From Martelella alba (GTDB taxonomy: Bacteria > Pseudomonadota > Gammaproteobacteria > Enterobacterales > Enterobacteriaceae): a DNA stretch of 64,000 bases. Shown here piece after piece: positions 10,374 through 19,715 of this stretch. A program made the position numbers and the translations under genes. Position 1 is the first letter of the stretch, and every line of letters starts with the position of its first letter. Below the pieces are notes generated by a model that saw nothing but the letters and a program-made list of their open reading frames with translations, had not been told where the DNA came from and did not search any database. The stretch is from the NCBI RefSeq assembly GCF_005217455.1, contig NZ_SZPQ01000025.1, positions 23,662 through 87,661 of the forward strand, read 5' to 3'.

Positions 10374-11759
10374 ATGAATTATTATTTAGTCACCGCTTTT
10401 CAAGCTTTTCTGCCGGTGGCGCTGTTATGCGGTTTACACTGGGCGCGCCGTCCCTCGCCCGCGCTGCGCCCAACGATTTGGATAAGTTTGGCGGCCTTGG
10501 CCGTCGGCGCCTTGGCCGGCATAGGGATGCCGGCCAATCAAAGCCTGCAACTGGCTGTGACCGTCGCGCAGTTTGTGGCGCTGATTCTGTTTTTGGCCAG
10601 TCAGTTCGCGTTTTCCGCTGGGCTCGGTTATTTCTGGCAGGCCCTGTTGCTGGCCGGTGCGGCAATGCATTGGGCGCAGGACCCCAACCTTAGCGCGCTG
10701 ACGTCCTCGGGTGTCGTTAATACGGATTTGTTGCTCAATCTCAGCGCGTTGGTCTTCGCCGCGGCCGTTCTGGCACTGAGCGCCGCACTGGTGACGCTGG
10801 TGGCGCGGCGGTTGCCCCTGTGGCGCTGGCCGTCACTGCTGGCGCTTTTTCTTATTCTGGCGCTACCGCTTAGCGGGCAGGCGCTTTTGCTAATGATGAA
10901 GCTGGACATCGTCGCATTAAGCAAGACCCGGCTGAGTTTTGTCGCCCATGTCACCAACGGCAGCCCCTGGCTGAGTTACTTCGGCGCGGCGGTCATGGCG
11001 TTTTTGCTGGTGTGTTTTACGCATCCCTTACTGCGCTTGCGCCGTGACTATCAAAGCCAAACATTGGCCATTCCCCGGCGCAAGGCCATCGCCCGCTACC
11101 GCGATGCCCGCCGCACCGCCGTCATGTTACTGGCGGCGGCATTGGTCGTGACCGCGGGCCAACTATACTGGGATTTGGTCGCCTCCCAGCCGCCGCGGCT
11201 GTCGCAGGCCGTTCCGGTCACGCTGGCCGCCGACGGGCAAGTGCATATTCCCATCGAACACGTGCGCGACGGCAAGCTACACCGTTTCGTCTGGGTGGCG
11301 GACGACGGCAAGGCGGTGCGTTTCCTGGTCATCAATCGTTACCCGGACCGCCTGCGGCTGGGCGTGGTGTTCGACGCCTGCTTGCTGTGCGGCGACCAGG
11401 GATATGTGATGGAGGGCAATCAGGTGGTGTGCGTCGCCTGCGGCGTGCATATCTTCATCCCGTCCATCGGTAAATCGGGCGGTTGCAACCCCATTCCCAT
11501 CGCCAACTGGCATAATGATGATAAGCAACTGACGATAACCCGCGCGGATCTCGAAACGGGAATGAAATACTTCACCACCATCGTGACTTTACATGTCACC
11601 GATCCGGTGGATGGCAGCTCGCTGACCAACATCAAGGCCGAATACAAGTACCGTTATGGCGGGAAAATGTATTTCTTCGCCAGCGAGGCCAATTATAACC
11701 GTTTCCGCGCCCGGCCGGAGCAGTTCGTTCCGGCCGCCGCCGGCGCGGCGGGGGAATAA
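10374..11759 (+). CDS. DUF2318 membrane protein of the iron-uptake operon
   Basis: The product is 461 residues. The N-terminal three quarters contain about eight hydrophobic segments. The C-terminal extracytoplasmic domain holds two CxxC pairs, ACLLCGDQ near residue 335 and CVACG near 353, which could bind a metal or form redox disulfides. This matches DUF2318-type Fe-S-like membrane proteins that accompany FTR1/P19 systems (Cj1660 in Campylobacter). The biochemical role is unknown. A redox partnership with the thioredoxin-like protein and cytochrome encoded downstream is plausible from context but is inference. The start has only a weak ribosome-binding site. Confidence 0.85.
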   Translation: MNYYLVTAFQAFLPVALLCGLHWARRPSPALRPTIWISLAALAVGALAGIGMPANQSLQLAVTVAQFVALILFLASQFAFSAGLGYFWQALLLAGAAMHWAQDPNLSALTSSGVVNTDLLLNLSALVFAAAVLALSAALVTLVARRLPLWRWPSLLALFLILALPLSGQALLLMMKLDIVALSKTRLSFVAHVTNGSPWLSYFGAAVMAFLLVCFTHPLLRLRRDYQSQTLAIPRRKAIARYRDARRTAVMLLAAALVVTAGQLYWDLVASQPPRLSQAVPVTLAADGQVHIPIEHVRDGKLHRFVWVADDGKAVRFLVINRYPDRLRLGVVFDACLLCGDQGYVMEGNQVVCVACGVHIFIPSIGKSGGCNPIPIANWHNDDKQLTITRADLETGMKYFTTIVTLHVTDPVDGSSLTNIKAEYKYRYGGKMYFFASEANYNRFRARPEQFVPAAAGAAGE

Positions 11760-11762
11760 GCT

Positions 11763-13052
11763 ATGTTGTGGCGTATGTTACGGCAGTCGTGGTGCAGAAA
11801 TATCCGGCGCAAATCGCTGGCGGTACTCGCGGTTTTCCTGGCCGCCGGGTTGATCTCCGCGTTATTGGCGGTTTCCATCAATATCGGCGATAAAATGGCG
11901 CGCGAGCTGAAATCCTATGGCGCCAATATCCTGATTGAACCGGCCGGACAGGCCGCCCTGCCGACCGGCTTCGGCCGACACGACGAACTGCTGTCCGGCG
12001 GAGATCTTCTCGATCAGTCGGAGCTTCCCAACATCAAGGACATTTTCTGGCGTAACAACATCATCGGTTTTGCGCCTTCGTTGAACGGCGATGTCATTGT
12101 GGACGGCAAAACCGTGCCGGTATTGGGTACCTTTTTCTCCCAGCCGGTGAATGTCCCGGATGAACCGGATTACCACACCGGTCAAGAAGTCATCAGCCCG
12201 TACTGGCGGGTCGCCGGCCGTTATCCCCACGAACCCCTGGCGGCTGGACAGCAGCCTGAGGCCCTGGTGGGCCGGCAACTGGCCCAGCGCACTGGCTGGA
12301 AAACCGGGGATGTGCTCACGTTGCAAGGCGATCATGCCCCCTTGCAAGTCCGTATCAGCGGCGTGTTGACCAGCGGCGGCGAAGAGGAGGAACGCCTGGT
12401 TATGCCCCTGGCGGCGGTCCAGCAATTGCTGGGGCTGGCCGGCAAGGTACAGTCGGTGCGGGTATCGGCGCTTACCGTGCCGGAAAACGATTTATCCCGG
12501 CGCGCCAGGGATGATCCCACCAGTCTGACGGCGGCCGAATATGATCGCTGGTATTGCACCGCGTTTGTTTCCTCCATCGCCCATCAACTGGAGGAGGCGA
12601 TATCCGGTTCGGTGGTCCATCCCATCTGGCAGGTGGCGGCATCCGAAGGGGTCGTTATCGAGAAGATACAATTGCTGCTGGCGGTGGTGACCCTGGCGGC
12701 GCTGGCGGCGTCGGCCATGGGAATCGCCTCGCTGATGACCAGCACCATCATGGAGCGCGCCCGGGAAATCGGCCTGATGAAAGCGTTGGGCGCCCGCCAG
12801 TGGCAAATTATGCTGGTGTTTTACCTGGAAGCGGCGATGAGCGGCGCGGTGGGCGGGCTGCTGGGTTGCCTGGCCGGCTGGGGGCTGGCCAAGGCCATCG
12901 GCCTGATGCTGTTCGGCGCGCCGCTCAGCTTCGCCTGGATTGTGGTGCCGAGCGTGTTGGTGGTCGCTATTCTTATCGCGCTGGTCGGTACCTGGTTCCC
13001 GGCTCGCCGCATCGGCCGGCTTTATCCGGTAGAGGTATTGTATGGCAACTGA
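11763..13052 (+). CDS. ABC transporter permease, FtsX/MacB type (first of two)
   Basis: The product is 429 residues. It has an N-terminal membrane anchor, a large periplasmic domain, and three C-terminal helices including the typical ERAREIGLMKALGARQWQIM coupling segment followed by FP.RRIGRLYPVEVL at the end. This is the FtsX/MacB-like permease fold used in mechanotransmission or export rather than classical import. In FTR1/P19 loci two such permeases and one ATPase occur together (Cj1661-Cj1663). It begins three bases after the DUF2318 gene with a good GGGGGAAT site and overlaps the next permease gene by 11 bases. Confidence 0.9.
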   Translation: MLWRMLRQSWCRNIRRKSLAVLAVFLAAGLISALLAVSINIGDKMARELKSYGANILIEPAGQAALPTGFGRHDELLSGGDLLDQSELPNIKDIFWRNNIIGFAPSLNGDVIVDGKTVPVLGTFFSQPVNVPDEPDYHTGQEVISPYWRVAGRYPHEPLAAGQQPEALVGRQLAQRTGWKTGDVLTLQGDHAPLQVRISGVLTSGGEEEERLVMPLAAVQQLLGLAGKVQSVRVSALTVPENDLSRRARDDPTSLTAAEYDRWYCTAFVSSIAHQLEEAISGSVVHPIWQVAASEGVVIEKIQLLLAVVTLAALAASAMGIASLMTSTIMERAREIGLMKALGARQWQIMLVFYLEAAMSGAVGGLLGCLAGWGLAKAIGLMLFGAPLSFAWIVVPSVLVVAILIALVGTWFPARRIGRLYPVEVLYGN

Positions 13053-14223
13053 TTTCGCCGGGGACATGCCGATGGCCGGCACCGGCCGCGCCCGGAGGTT
13101 GAATAACCGGATGTTCTGGCTGCTGGTGCTGCGGGCGCTGCGGCTGCGGTTGTCCCGGGTCGCGGTGGTGTTCGCCGCGCTGACGGTAGGGGCGGCCATC
13201 GTTACGGCCATGGCGTCGGTTTATTTCGACATCAATGCCAAAATGAGCCAGGAACTGCGCACGTTCGGCGCCAATTTTTACCTGGGACCCGGTCATGGCG
13301 CCACGATGCCGATGTCGGTATTGCAGCCCATCATCGATCGGGCGCCGCCCGGCCTTATCGCCGCCGCCAGTCCTTATCTGTATGGCATGGCGCGCACGGA
13401 ACTGCAAAAAGTGGTGTTGATGGGCGTGTGGTTCGACTCCCTCCCGAAATTGGTGCCCTATTGGCAAGTCAAGGGCGACTGGATTGGCGTTAATTTCGAT
13501 GACCGACACGCCATGATAGGCGTGAAGCTGGCGGCCATTTTGCATGTCAAGCTGGGCGACCGGGTGACGCTGGTGGATGGCCGTCAAAAGAAAACCCTGC
13601 AAATCATGGGTATTGTCGATGCCGGTGACGCCACCGACAATATGTTGATTCTGAACCTGGATCTGGCGCAACAATGGCTGCACCAGCCGGGCCAAGTCAC
13701 CAACGCCATGTTCAGTGTCGCCGATGACCTCGGCCAGGTGGACGCCTTTGCCCACCGGCTGCAACGCCAATATCCGCAACTGGATGTGCGGCCCATTCTC
13801 AAGGTATCGGCGTCGGAAGGACAGGTACTGAATAAAATCAAGGGCCTGATGGGCTTGGTCTCGGTAGTGATCCTGGTGCTGTCGTCCCTGTGCGTGAACA
13901 CGACCCTGATGGCTATCGTCGGCGAGCGCGCAAAAGAGTTCGCCCTACAAAAAGCCTTGGGCGCCAGCGCGCGCGATATCACACTGCAAATCCTGGCCGA
14001 GACCGGCATTATCGCGCTGGCGGCAGTGGTTTGCGGCGTGCTGGCCGGTTTTATTTTGGCGCAGATATTGGGGCATGCGGTGTTCAACGCCTCTATCGCC
14101 CTGCGCGCGCCGGTATTACCCATTACGTTGGCGCTTTCCCTGCTGGTGGCGGCGGTGGCGGCCATCGTTCCGGTTCGTCGCGCCCTGCATGTGGTGCCGG
14201 CCCTGGTCTTGAAAGGAGAATAA
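13042..14223 (+). CDS. ABC transporter permease, FtsX/MacB type (second of two)
   Basis: The product is 393 residues with the same organisation as its upstream neighbour: one N-terminal helix, a periplasmic domain of about 220 residues and three C-terminal helices. The coupling segment reads ERAKEFALQKALGASARDI, and the protein ends with the usual PVRRALHVVPALVLKGE. It is probably the heterodimer partner of the preceding permease. The start at 13042 lies inside the upstream coding region, so translation is likely coupled. The ATPase gene follows three bases after the stop. Confidence 0.9.
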   Translation: MATDFAGDMPMAGTGRARRLNNRMFWLLVLRALRLRLSRVAVVFAALTVGAAIVTAMASVYFDINAKMSQELRTFGANFYLGPGHGATMPMSVLQPIIDRAPPGLIAAASPYLYGMARTELQKVVLMGVWFDSLPKLVPYWQVKGDWIGVNFDDRHAMIGVKLAAILHVKLGDRVTLVDGRQKKTLQIMGIVDAGDATDNMLILNLDLAQQWLHQPGQVTNAMFSVADDLGQVDAFAHRLQRQYPQLDVRPILKVSASEGQVLNKIKGLMGLVSVVILVLSSLCVNTTLMAIVGERAKEFALQKALGASARDITLQILAETGIIALAAVVCGVLAGFILAQILGHAVFNASIALRAPVLPITLALSLLVAAVAAIVPVRRALHVVPALVLKGE

Positions 14224-14226
14224 GCT

Positions 14227-14952
14227 ATGGTTTCAGCCGTTCGACTGGTGCAGCCGCCGCGCGCGGCGGATGACGTGATTGAAACGCGAAATCTCTACAA
14301 GAGGTTCGGCAAAGTCACGGCGTTGGAAAATATCAATATCCGTATTCAACGCGGGGAATTCGTCGCCATCATGGGGGCTTCCGGTTCGGGGAAAACCACG
14401 CTGATGAATATTCTGACCTGCCTGGATACCGCCAGCGAAGGCCAGGTACTGCTGGATGGCGTGGATGCCGCCGGATTGGACGAAGAAGGGCGTCGGGTAT
14501 TTCGCGCCGACAAAATCGGCCTGGTCTTCCAGCAGTTCCACCTGATCCCCTTTCTCACCGCGCTGGAAAACGTCATGTTGGCGCAGCATTACCATAGCGT
14601 GGTGGACGAACAGGCCGCGCGCGCCGTTTTGGAACAAGTCGGTCTTGGCGCCCGCATGGGGCATCTGCCCAGCCAGCTTTCCGGCGGCGAGCAGCAACGG
14701 GTGTGCATCGCACGGGCGCTGGTCAACGAGCCGCCGGTTATTTTCGCCGATGAGCCCACCGGCAATCTGGATGAGGAGAACGAACGCCGGGTATTGGACC
14801 TGCTGACCGATTTACATCGCCAGGGCCGCACCATCGTTATGGTGACCCATAATCCGGATCTGGGCCGATTCGCCGATCGCATCGTGCGTTTGCAACACGG
14901 CAAATACCTTGGCGAGGAGAAAATCCATCATGAAGTGGCATCGCAACGTTAG
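14227..14952 (+). CDS. ABC transporter ATP-binding protein, MacB/LolD type
   Basis: The product is a 241-residue nucleotide-binding subunit. It has Walker A GASGSGKT at residues 50-57, a Q-loop region VFQQFHLIPF, the signature LSGGEQQR, and Walker B VIFADEPTGNLD, typical of the LolD/MacB branch. It should energise the two FtsX-like permeases encoded immediately upstream. The start has an AAGGAGAA site. The 3' end overlaps the thioredoxin-like gene by 23 bases. In Campylobacter the equivalent ABC module is needed for iron supply by the P19 system; the same role here is inferred from synteny. Confidence 0.92.
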   Translation: MVSAVRLVQPPRAADDVIETRNLYKRFGKVTALENINIRIQRGEFVAIMGASGSGKTTLMNILTCLDTASEGQVLLDGVDAAGLDEEGRRVFRADKIGLVFQQFHLIPFLTALENVMLAQHYHSVVDEQAARAVLEQVGLGARMGHLPSQLSGGEQQRVCIARALVNEPPVIFADEPTGNLDEENERRVLDLLTDLHRQGRTIVMVTHNPDLGRFADRIVRLQHGKYLGEEKIHHEVASQR

Positions 14953-15433
14953 CCTTATCTGCCTGTTGGCGCTGGCGGCGTTGCTTGCCGGCTGTAAACA
15001 GCAAGAGGTCTCTATCGGCTCGCCCGCGCCGTCCCTGGCGGCGTTCGATATCCACGGACAGGCGGCGACCCTTGAGAAGTGGCGGGGCCGGCCGGTCTAT
15101 TTAACGTTCTGGTCGGCCAGTTGCGGCGGTTGCGCGGCCGAGCTGGCCGCGTTACAGAAACTCACCGAGACCTACGGTGAGCGCGTGGTGGTGGTGGCGG
15201 TCAATACGGACCCGCAACAAAAAGATATTTCGCGGTTTCTCGGTCAACTGCATCTGACCTTTCCGGTGGTGCGCGATCAACTGGGCATCACTCAGGAACG
15301 CTATAAGGTGGTCGGGACGCCGACGGCTTACTTCATTAACGGGCGGGGGACAGTGGTGGCCGCCCACGAAGGCGCGCAGGGCGAAGACGCCCTGGCGGCG
15401 ATGTTTCGCGAAACACGGCGGGATCAATCATGA
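14930..15433 (+). CDS. TlpA-like thioredoxin-fold lipoprotein
   Basis: The product is 167 residues. It begins with a lipoprotein signal (LLAGC, lipidated Cys at residue 22), so it is probably anchored in a membrane facing the periplasm. The remainder is a TlpA/ResA-like thioredoxin fold: a TFW segment precedes a CGGC active site at 65-68, and VVGTPTAYFING supplies the cis-proline region. It likely reduces disulfides or metal sites in its operon partners, such as the CxxC domain of the DUF2318 protein. The start was set at ATG 14930, which gives the lipoprotein signal; the longer frame from 14909 does not. Confidence 0.88.
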   Translation: MKWHRNVSLICLLALAALLAGCKQQEVSIGSPAPSLAAFDIHGQAATLEKWRGRPVYLTFWSASCGGCAAELAALQKLTETYGERVVVVAVNTDPQQKDISRFLGQLHLTFPVVRDQLGITQERYKVVGTPTAYFINGRGTVVAAHEGAQGEDALAAMFRETRRDQS

Positions 15434-15732
15434 AACGTATGCTATTTACCCTCGCGGCGGCCGGTCTGGCGTATTCGTCCTGGGCGGTGGCCGACGGCGC
15501 CCAGACCTATAACCAAAATTGCGCCGATTGCCACGGTCGCAAGGCCAATCAGGTCGCGTTCGGAAAGGCGCCGCCGCTGATTTCCCTATCGCGGCAGCAA
15601 CTGGTGTCCGGCTTGACCGACCGCCGGGATGGTAAGATTGCCACCAGCGGCGCGGAACAGCGGGCCAAGGAATCCTTAAGCGACGCCGATATTCAGGGAC
15701 TGGCCGACTATATCCAGACGTTGAAGCACTAG
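15430..15732 (+). CDS. Small periplasmic c-type cytochrome
   Basis: The product is 100 residues with a signal peptide (about residues 1-21) and one haem-attachment motif, CADCH at residues 31-35. The C-terminal LSDADIQGLADYIQTLK matches the last helix of class I cytochromes c. No methionine occurs after the haem motif, so the usual Met sixth ligand is absent; His, or an open site, may replace it. The start overlaps the thioredoxin-like gene (ATGA), placing it as the last gene of the iron operon. A role in electron transfer for ferrous/ferric conversion is inferred from context only. Confidence 0.88.
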   Translation: MKRMLFTLAAAGLAYSSWAVADGAQTYNQNCADCHGRKANQVAFGKAPPLISLSRQQLVSGLTDRRDGKIATSGAEQRAKESLSDADIQGLADYIQTLKH

Positions 15733-15917
15733 GTCGCGCCGGCGTGTGGGAAAAACGCGCCGCAGGATGGCGGCGTGTATCGGCGGTGCCGGTAAGCTTA
15801 TCAGGGGGACGCCGGCCGCCAGAGCACCCGCCGCGGGAACGAAAACCCGGTAGCGGGTTGTTTTTAAGAATGATCCGGCAAGAATGCCGCCTCGGCCAGG
15901 GAAAAACTGACTATAGT

Positions 15918-16024
15918 TATACTCTGGATCATTCGCGTTGCATCGCGACGGCAAGTGCGGGATGCCACCGGCGGGAACCGATAAGAACCGCCGCCGGCGT
16001 GGTAACGTGAAGTAAGATAAGTCT
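15918..16024 (+). repeat. Degenerate copy of the TATACTC small intergenic repeat
   Basis: This stretch starts TATACTC and shares CGCGTTGCATCGCG, CGGCAAGTG and AACGTGAAGTA with the copies at 46422 and 57172, but carries about 25 extra GC-rich bases in the middle and a decayed right end. It occupies most of the 330-base gap between the cytochrome gene and elaB, where no gene is supported. Confidence 0.65.
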
Positions 16025-16061
16025 ATCGAGTCGGTATTTTATCAGAACACGGAGAACAGTC

Positions 16062-16382
16062 ATGGCGACCCCAACAGATCCTATTCAACCGCAAGACACC
16101 CATGTCGACGACGACGTGCAGTTGCTGTCCGATACCCTGGAGGAAGTGCTGGCCTATTCCGGCGATAAGGCGGATCAGAAGTACGTGGAGTTAAAGACCC
16201 GTGCCGAAGCGGCTCTGGACGAGGTTAAAAAACGCATCAGCCATGCCTCGGATAATTACTATTACCGGGCAAGACAGGCGGTTTACCGTGCCGATGAGTA
16301 TGTCCAGGAAAACCCCTGGCACGGCGTCGGCATCGGCGCATCAATCGGTCTGGTGGTCGGTTTACTGCTGGCTCGCCGTTAA
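16062..16382 (+). CDS. elaB: ElaB/YqjD family ribosome- and membrane-associated protein
   Basis: The product is 106 residues: a highly charged helical N-terminal part (TLEEVLAYSGDKADQKY) and one C-terminal transmembrane helix ending GLVVGLLLARR. This is the DUF883 family layout; ElaB and YqjD are tail-anchored inner-membrane proteins linked to stationary phase and to ribosome docking in E. coli. The position directly upstream of menF is the same as in E. coli, which selects ElaB over its paralogues. A ribosome-binding site (CACGGAGAA) precedes the start and an intrinsic terminator follows. Confidence 0.93.
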   Translation: MATPTDPIQPQDTHVDDDVQLLSDTLEEVLAYSGDKADQKYVELKTRAEAALDEVKKRISHASDNYYYRARQAVYRADEYVQENPWHGVGIGASIGLVVGLLLARR

Positions 16383-16440
16383 TCCTACGCCGGCTGGCCA
16401 GTCAGGCCGGCCGCTTCACTGCTTTCGCCCCATCCCCGAG

Positions 16441-16461
16441 CCGGCGGCAGCCGGGTTTTTT
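16441..16461 (+). terminator. Intrinsic terminator after elaB
   Basis: The stem CCGGC/GCCGG with a four-base GGCA loop (16441-16454) is followed by a run of T at 16456-16461. It lies about 60 bases after the elaB stop on the same strand. Confidence 0.75.
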
Positions 16462-16484
16462 GTTTAACTGTCTACCGATCTTGC

Positions 16485-16538
16485 CGGTAGGTGAGTACCG
16501 CCGCGATGCAACACCGATTATTTAGGGTATAATCCACA
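16485..16538 (+). promoter_or_regulatory. menF promoter region within a repeat remnant
   Basis: A perfect -10 hexamer TATAAT lies at 16528-16533, about 37 bases before menF; the -35 region is weak. The sequence to its left (CCGCCGCGATGCAAC and TTAGGGTATA) resembles the right end of the small palindromic repeat family seen elsewhere in the window, so the repeat end may have supplied the promoter. Confidence 0.5.
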
Positions 16539-16570
16539 TTATTACTCAAGTTATCAATTTACGGGTACTT

Positions 16571-17887
16571 ATGCTGTCGTTACTTCGATCGGCGCTCCAA
16601 CAGCATATCGCAACGGACATTCCCGCCGCGCCGGGGATTTTCCAGATTATTTTGCCGTGGACGCCTGACGGGCGGATATCGATGTTGGACTGGCTGAATG
16701 CCTCGCCGTTATTTCCGCAGTTTTACTGGCAGCATCGCAATGGCGATTTGGAGGCGGGAGCCTGCGGCGGACTGAAGATGTTCAATCGTCCGGCACAGGC
16801 GCAGGCCTTCCTGGCCGGCCATGCCGACCGGCCGTCGCTGCGCCTGTGGGGATTGAACGCGTTCGGCAGCGGCGCCGGCGAGCCGGACAGCAGCCTGTTC
16901 CTGCCGCGACTGACCTGGCAGCGCGATGTGCGTACCCACCGCCTGATCATCAACCTGGCGAGTGATCACTCCGTGTTGGAGGACGCCCGCCATTTTGCCG
17001 CGCAATTGGCGACGTTTGTCGAGGCCGTCCCCATAGAACCCCTTGCGGTGCGGGAAACGGCCGCTTGCCACCAGCCAGAGCGCCGGCAATGGGCAGACAT
17101 TATCTCTCAGGCGCTGCGCGCGCTGGCCGACGGTCGATTCGCCAAAGTGGTGCTGGCGCGCCGTACCCGCCTGGATCTCAGCGGCCACGTCCGCGCCGGG
17201 GCGCTCATGGCCGCCAGCAAACGGGTGAATCGCCATTGCTACCACTATCTGTTGCGCTGGTCGGCGCAACGGGCCTTTCTGGGATCCAGCCCGGAGCGGT
17301 TGTACCGGCGGCGGCACAACCGGTTGGATACCGAAGCGCTGGCCGGCACCGCGGCGGTGGGCGAGACGCCGGCCGCCAGGGCGCGGCTGGCCGATTGGCT
17401 AATGAATGACGATAAAAACCAGCGTGAAAACCTGTTGGTGGTGGATGATATCTGCCAGCGTCTGCATCCGGCGGCGGTGACGTTGGATGTGGCCCCGCCG
17501 GAGGTCATTGGTTTGCGTACCGTGCAGCATCTGCGTCGGTCCATCATGGCCGAGCTTGACTGCCGGGATGATGCGCGCTGTCTGTCCCTGCTACAGCCTA
17601 CCGCCGCGGTGGCCGGCCTACCCAGGGATGCCGCCCGGCATTTTATCGCCTGGCACGAACCCTTCGAGCGACAATGGTACGCCGGTTCCGCCGGATATTT
17701 GTCGCTGGAACAGGCGGAATTCAACGTCTCGCTGCGCTGCGCCCTGCTGGAAAATCAATCGGCCTGGCTTTATGCCGGGGCGGGCATTATCGAGGGTTCC
17801 GACGCCGAACAGGAATGGGCGGAAATCGACCACAAAGCCGATGGCATGCGCACCCTGTTCGCCGCGTCCGAAAGTATAAATCAATGA
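16571..17887 (+). CDS. menF: Menaquinone-specific isochorismate synthase
   Basis: MenF converts chorismate to isochorismate, the first committed step of menaquinone synthesis. The product is 438 residues, close to the E. coli length. The C-terminal chorismate-binding domain has the family signatures FAKVVLARRTRL, the substrate-binding segment RAFLGSSPERLYRR, DTEALAGTAAVG and AGAGIIEGSDAEQEWAEI. The gene sits between elaB and menD as in E. coli. A 133-base gap before menD leaves room for a second promoter, though none is obvious. Confidence 0.96.
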   Translation: MLSLLRSALQQHIATDIPAAPGIFQIILPWTPDGRISMLDWLNASPLFPQFYWQHRNGDLEAGACGGLKMFNRPAQAQAFLAGHADRPSLRLWGLNAFGSGAGEPDSSLFLPRLTWQRDVRTHRLIINLASDHSVLEDARHFAAQLATFVEAVPIEPLAVRETAACHQPERRQWADIISQALRALADGRFAKVVLARRTRLDLSGHVRAGALMAASKRVNRHCYHYLLRWSAQRAFLGSSPERLYRRRHNRLDTEALAGTAAVGETPAARARLADWLMNDDKNQRENLLVVDDICQRLHPAAVTLDVAPPEVIGLRTVQHLRRSIMAELDCRDDARCLSLLQPTAAVAGLPRDAARHFIAWHEPFERQWYAGSAGYLSLEQAEFNVSLRCALLENQSAWLYAGAGIIEGSDAEQEWAEIDHKADGMRTLFAASESINQ

Positions 17888-18020
17888 ACCCGTGCCGCCA
17901 TGTTCTATAATAATGCTTTTTCGCCCGGTGGCATCGACGGTGGGACCAACGCCGTCGGTATCGGGTGCCGGCCGCGGTGGTGGAACGGTATCTTCTTTTT
18001 ATTGACGGATCACAGCGATA

Positions 18021-19715
18021 ATGATTGATGCACGCCAAGATTTTACCGTCCGGTTCAACCGGCGCTGGGCCGGTGTAATAGTGGAAACCCTGACGCGGCA
18101 TGGGGTCAGGGATATCTGTATCGCGCCGGGCTCCCGCTCCACGCCCCTCACGCTGGCCGCCGCCGCGCAGCCGGCGCTGGCTCGCCATACCCACTTTGAT
18201 GAGCGTGGCCTGGGGCATCTGGCGCTGGGGCTGGCCAAAGCTACCCGCCGCCCGGTGGCGGTCATCGTGACCTCCGGCACGGCGGCGGCCAACCTGTATC
18301 CGGCGCTGATCGAAGCCAGTCTGACCGGCGAGGCCCTGATCCTGCTCACCGCCGATCGGCCGCCGGAGCTGATTGATTGCGGCGCTAACCAGGCTATCCG
18401 CCAATCCGGCCTGTTCGCCGGTTTCGCCGGCCAGACGGTGAATCTGCCCCGACCGACGCCGGATATCCCGGCCGAATGGCTGGTATCGACGCTGGATCAG
18501 GCGCTGTCCGCGCAAGGTAATGCCACTGTGCATATCAATTGTCCTTTCGCCGAACCCTTTTATGGCCCGGACCCGGCCGAAGAAGACGCCTGGTCGTCGT
18601 CCTTGGGCCAATGGTGGCGCGACTACCGACCCTGGTTGCGCAATGATTATCCGAACATCGCCGTCGCCGCCGGCGATTGGCATGACTGGCGCCGGCGCCG
18701 GGGGCTGGTCATCGCCGGACGTATGCCCGCCGAGCAAGGGCAGCGTCTGGCGGTCTGGGCCGCTGAGCTGGGCTGGCCGCTCATCGGCGATGTGCTGTCG
18801 CAAACCGGTCAGCCGTTGCCCCATGCCGATTTATGGCTGGCCGATCCCGCCGCCAGCGCCTGTCTGCGTCGCGTGGAATGGGTTATTCAGTTCGGCGGCG
18901 GACTGACCGGCAAGCGATTATTGCAATGGCAGGCGCAATGCCCGGCGGCGGAATATTGGCTGGTGGACCCCGCGGCGGGCCGGCTGGATCCGGCCAATCA
19001 CCGTGGCCGCCGTATTCATTCCGCCATAGGCGCCTGGCTGGACGCCCATCCCGCCTGTCCTCAAACCCCTTGGGCCGCCCCGCTGACGGCGTTGTCCCGT
19101 CGCGCGGGCGAGCATATTCGGGCGATGCTGGGGGAAGGGCTGGGCGAGGCGCAATTCGCCTACCGCCTGGCCGAGTTGTTGCCCGTCGGCGGCCGGCTCT
19201 TTCTGGGCAATAGCCTGACCGTCCGGCTGGTGGACGCGCTGGCGCAACTGCCGGCCGGCTACCCGGTTTATGGCAACCGGGGCGCTAGCGGGATAGACGG
19301 ACTGCTTTCCACCGCGGCCGGCGTGTTACGCGGCGAAGACCGGCCGCTGCTGGTGGTGGTGGGGGATCTGTCGGCCTTGTATGATCTGAATGCGCTGGCG
19401 TTATTCCGAGATAGCGCGTCGCCGGCGGTCATCGTCGTGATAAATAACGACGGCGGACAGATATTCTCTTTGCTGCCCACCCCGGAAACAGTTCGCCAAC
19501 CCCTGTATGTCATGCCCCAGCGCGTGGAGTTTCGCCACGCCGCGGCTTTGTTTGGTTTGCCATATGCGCGACCGGCGGATTTCGCCGAACTCAAAGCCTG
19601 CCTTAACGAGGCATGGCGCCGGACATCCGGCGCCACGCTTATCGAACTCAGCGTTCCCCCCGCCGAAGGCGCCGAACTGTTCCGTCGACTGGTCGCCGGC
19701 ATGGCGGCGCAATGA
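18021..19715 (+). CDS. menD: 2-succinyl-5-enolpyruvyl-6-hydroxy-3-cyclohexene-1-carboxylate synthase
   Basis: MenD is a thiamine diphosphate enzyme that joins isochorismate and 2-oxoglutarate to give SEPHCHC. The product is 564 residues, eight more than E. coli. N-terminal pyrimidine-binding motifs ([30 protein letters not shown]) and the C-terminal diphosphate-binding region ([29 protein letters not shown]) are intact. Its stop overlaps the menH start (ATGA), so the two are translationally coupled. Confidence 0.97.
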   Translation: MIDARQDFTVRFNRRWAGVIVETLTRHGVRDICIAPGSRSTPLTLAAAAQPALARHTHFDERGLGHLALGLAKATRRPVAVIVTSGTAAANLYPALIEASLTGEALILLTADRPPELIDCGANQAIRQSGLFAGFAGQTVNLPRPTPDIPAEWLVSTLDQALSAQGNATVHINCPFAEPFYGPDPAEEDAWSSSLGQWWRDYRPWLRNDYPNIAVAAGDWHDWRRRRGLVIAGRMPAEQGQRLAVWAAELGWPLIGDVLSQTGQPLPHADLWLADPAASACLRRVEWVIQFGGGLTGKRLLQWQAQCPAAEYWLVDPAAGRLDPANHRGRRIHSAIGAWLDAHPACPQTPWAAPLTALSRRAGEHIRAMLGEGLGEAQFAYRLAELLPVGGRLFLGNSLTVRLVDALAQLPAGYPVYGNRGASGIDGLLSTAAGVLRGEDRPLLVVVGDLSALYDLNALALFRDSASPAVIVVINNDGGQIFSLLPTPETVRQPLYVMPQRVEFRHAAALFGLPYARPADFAELKACLNEAWRRTSGATLIELSVPPAEGAELFRRLVAGMAAQ

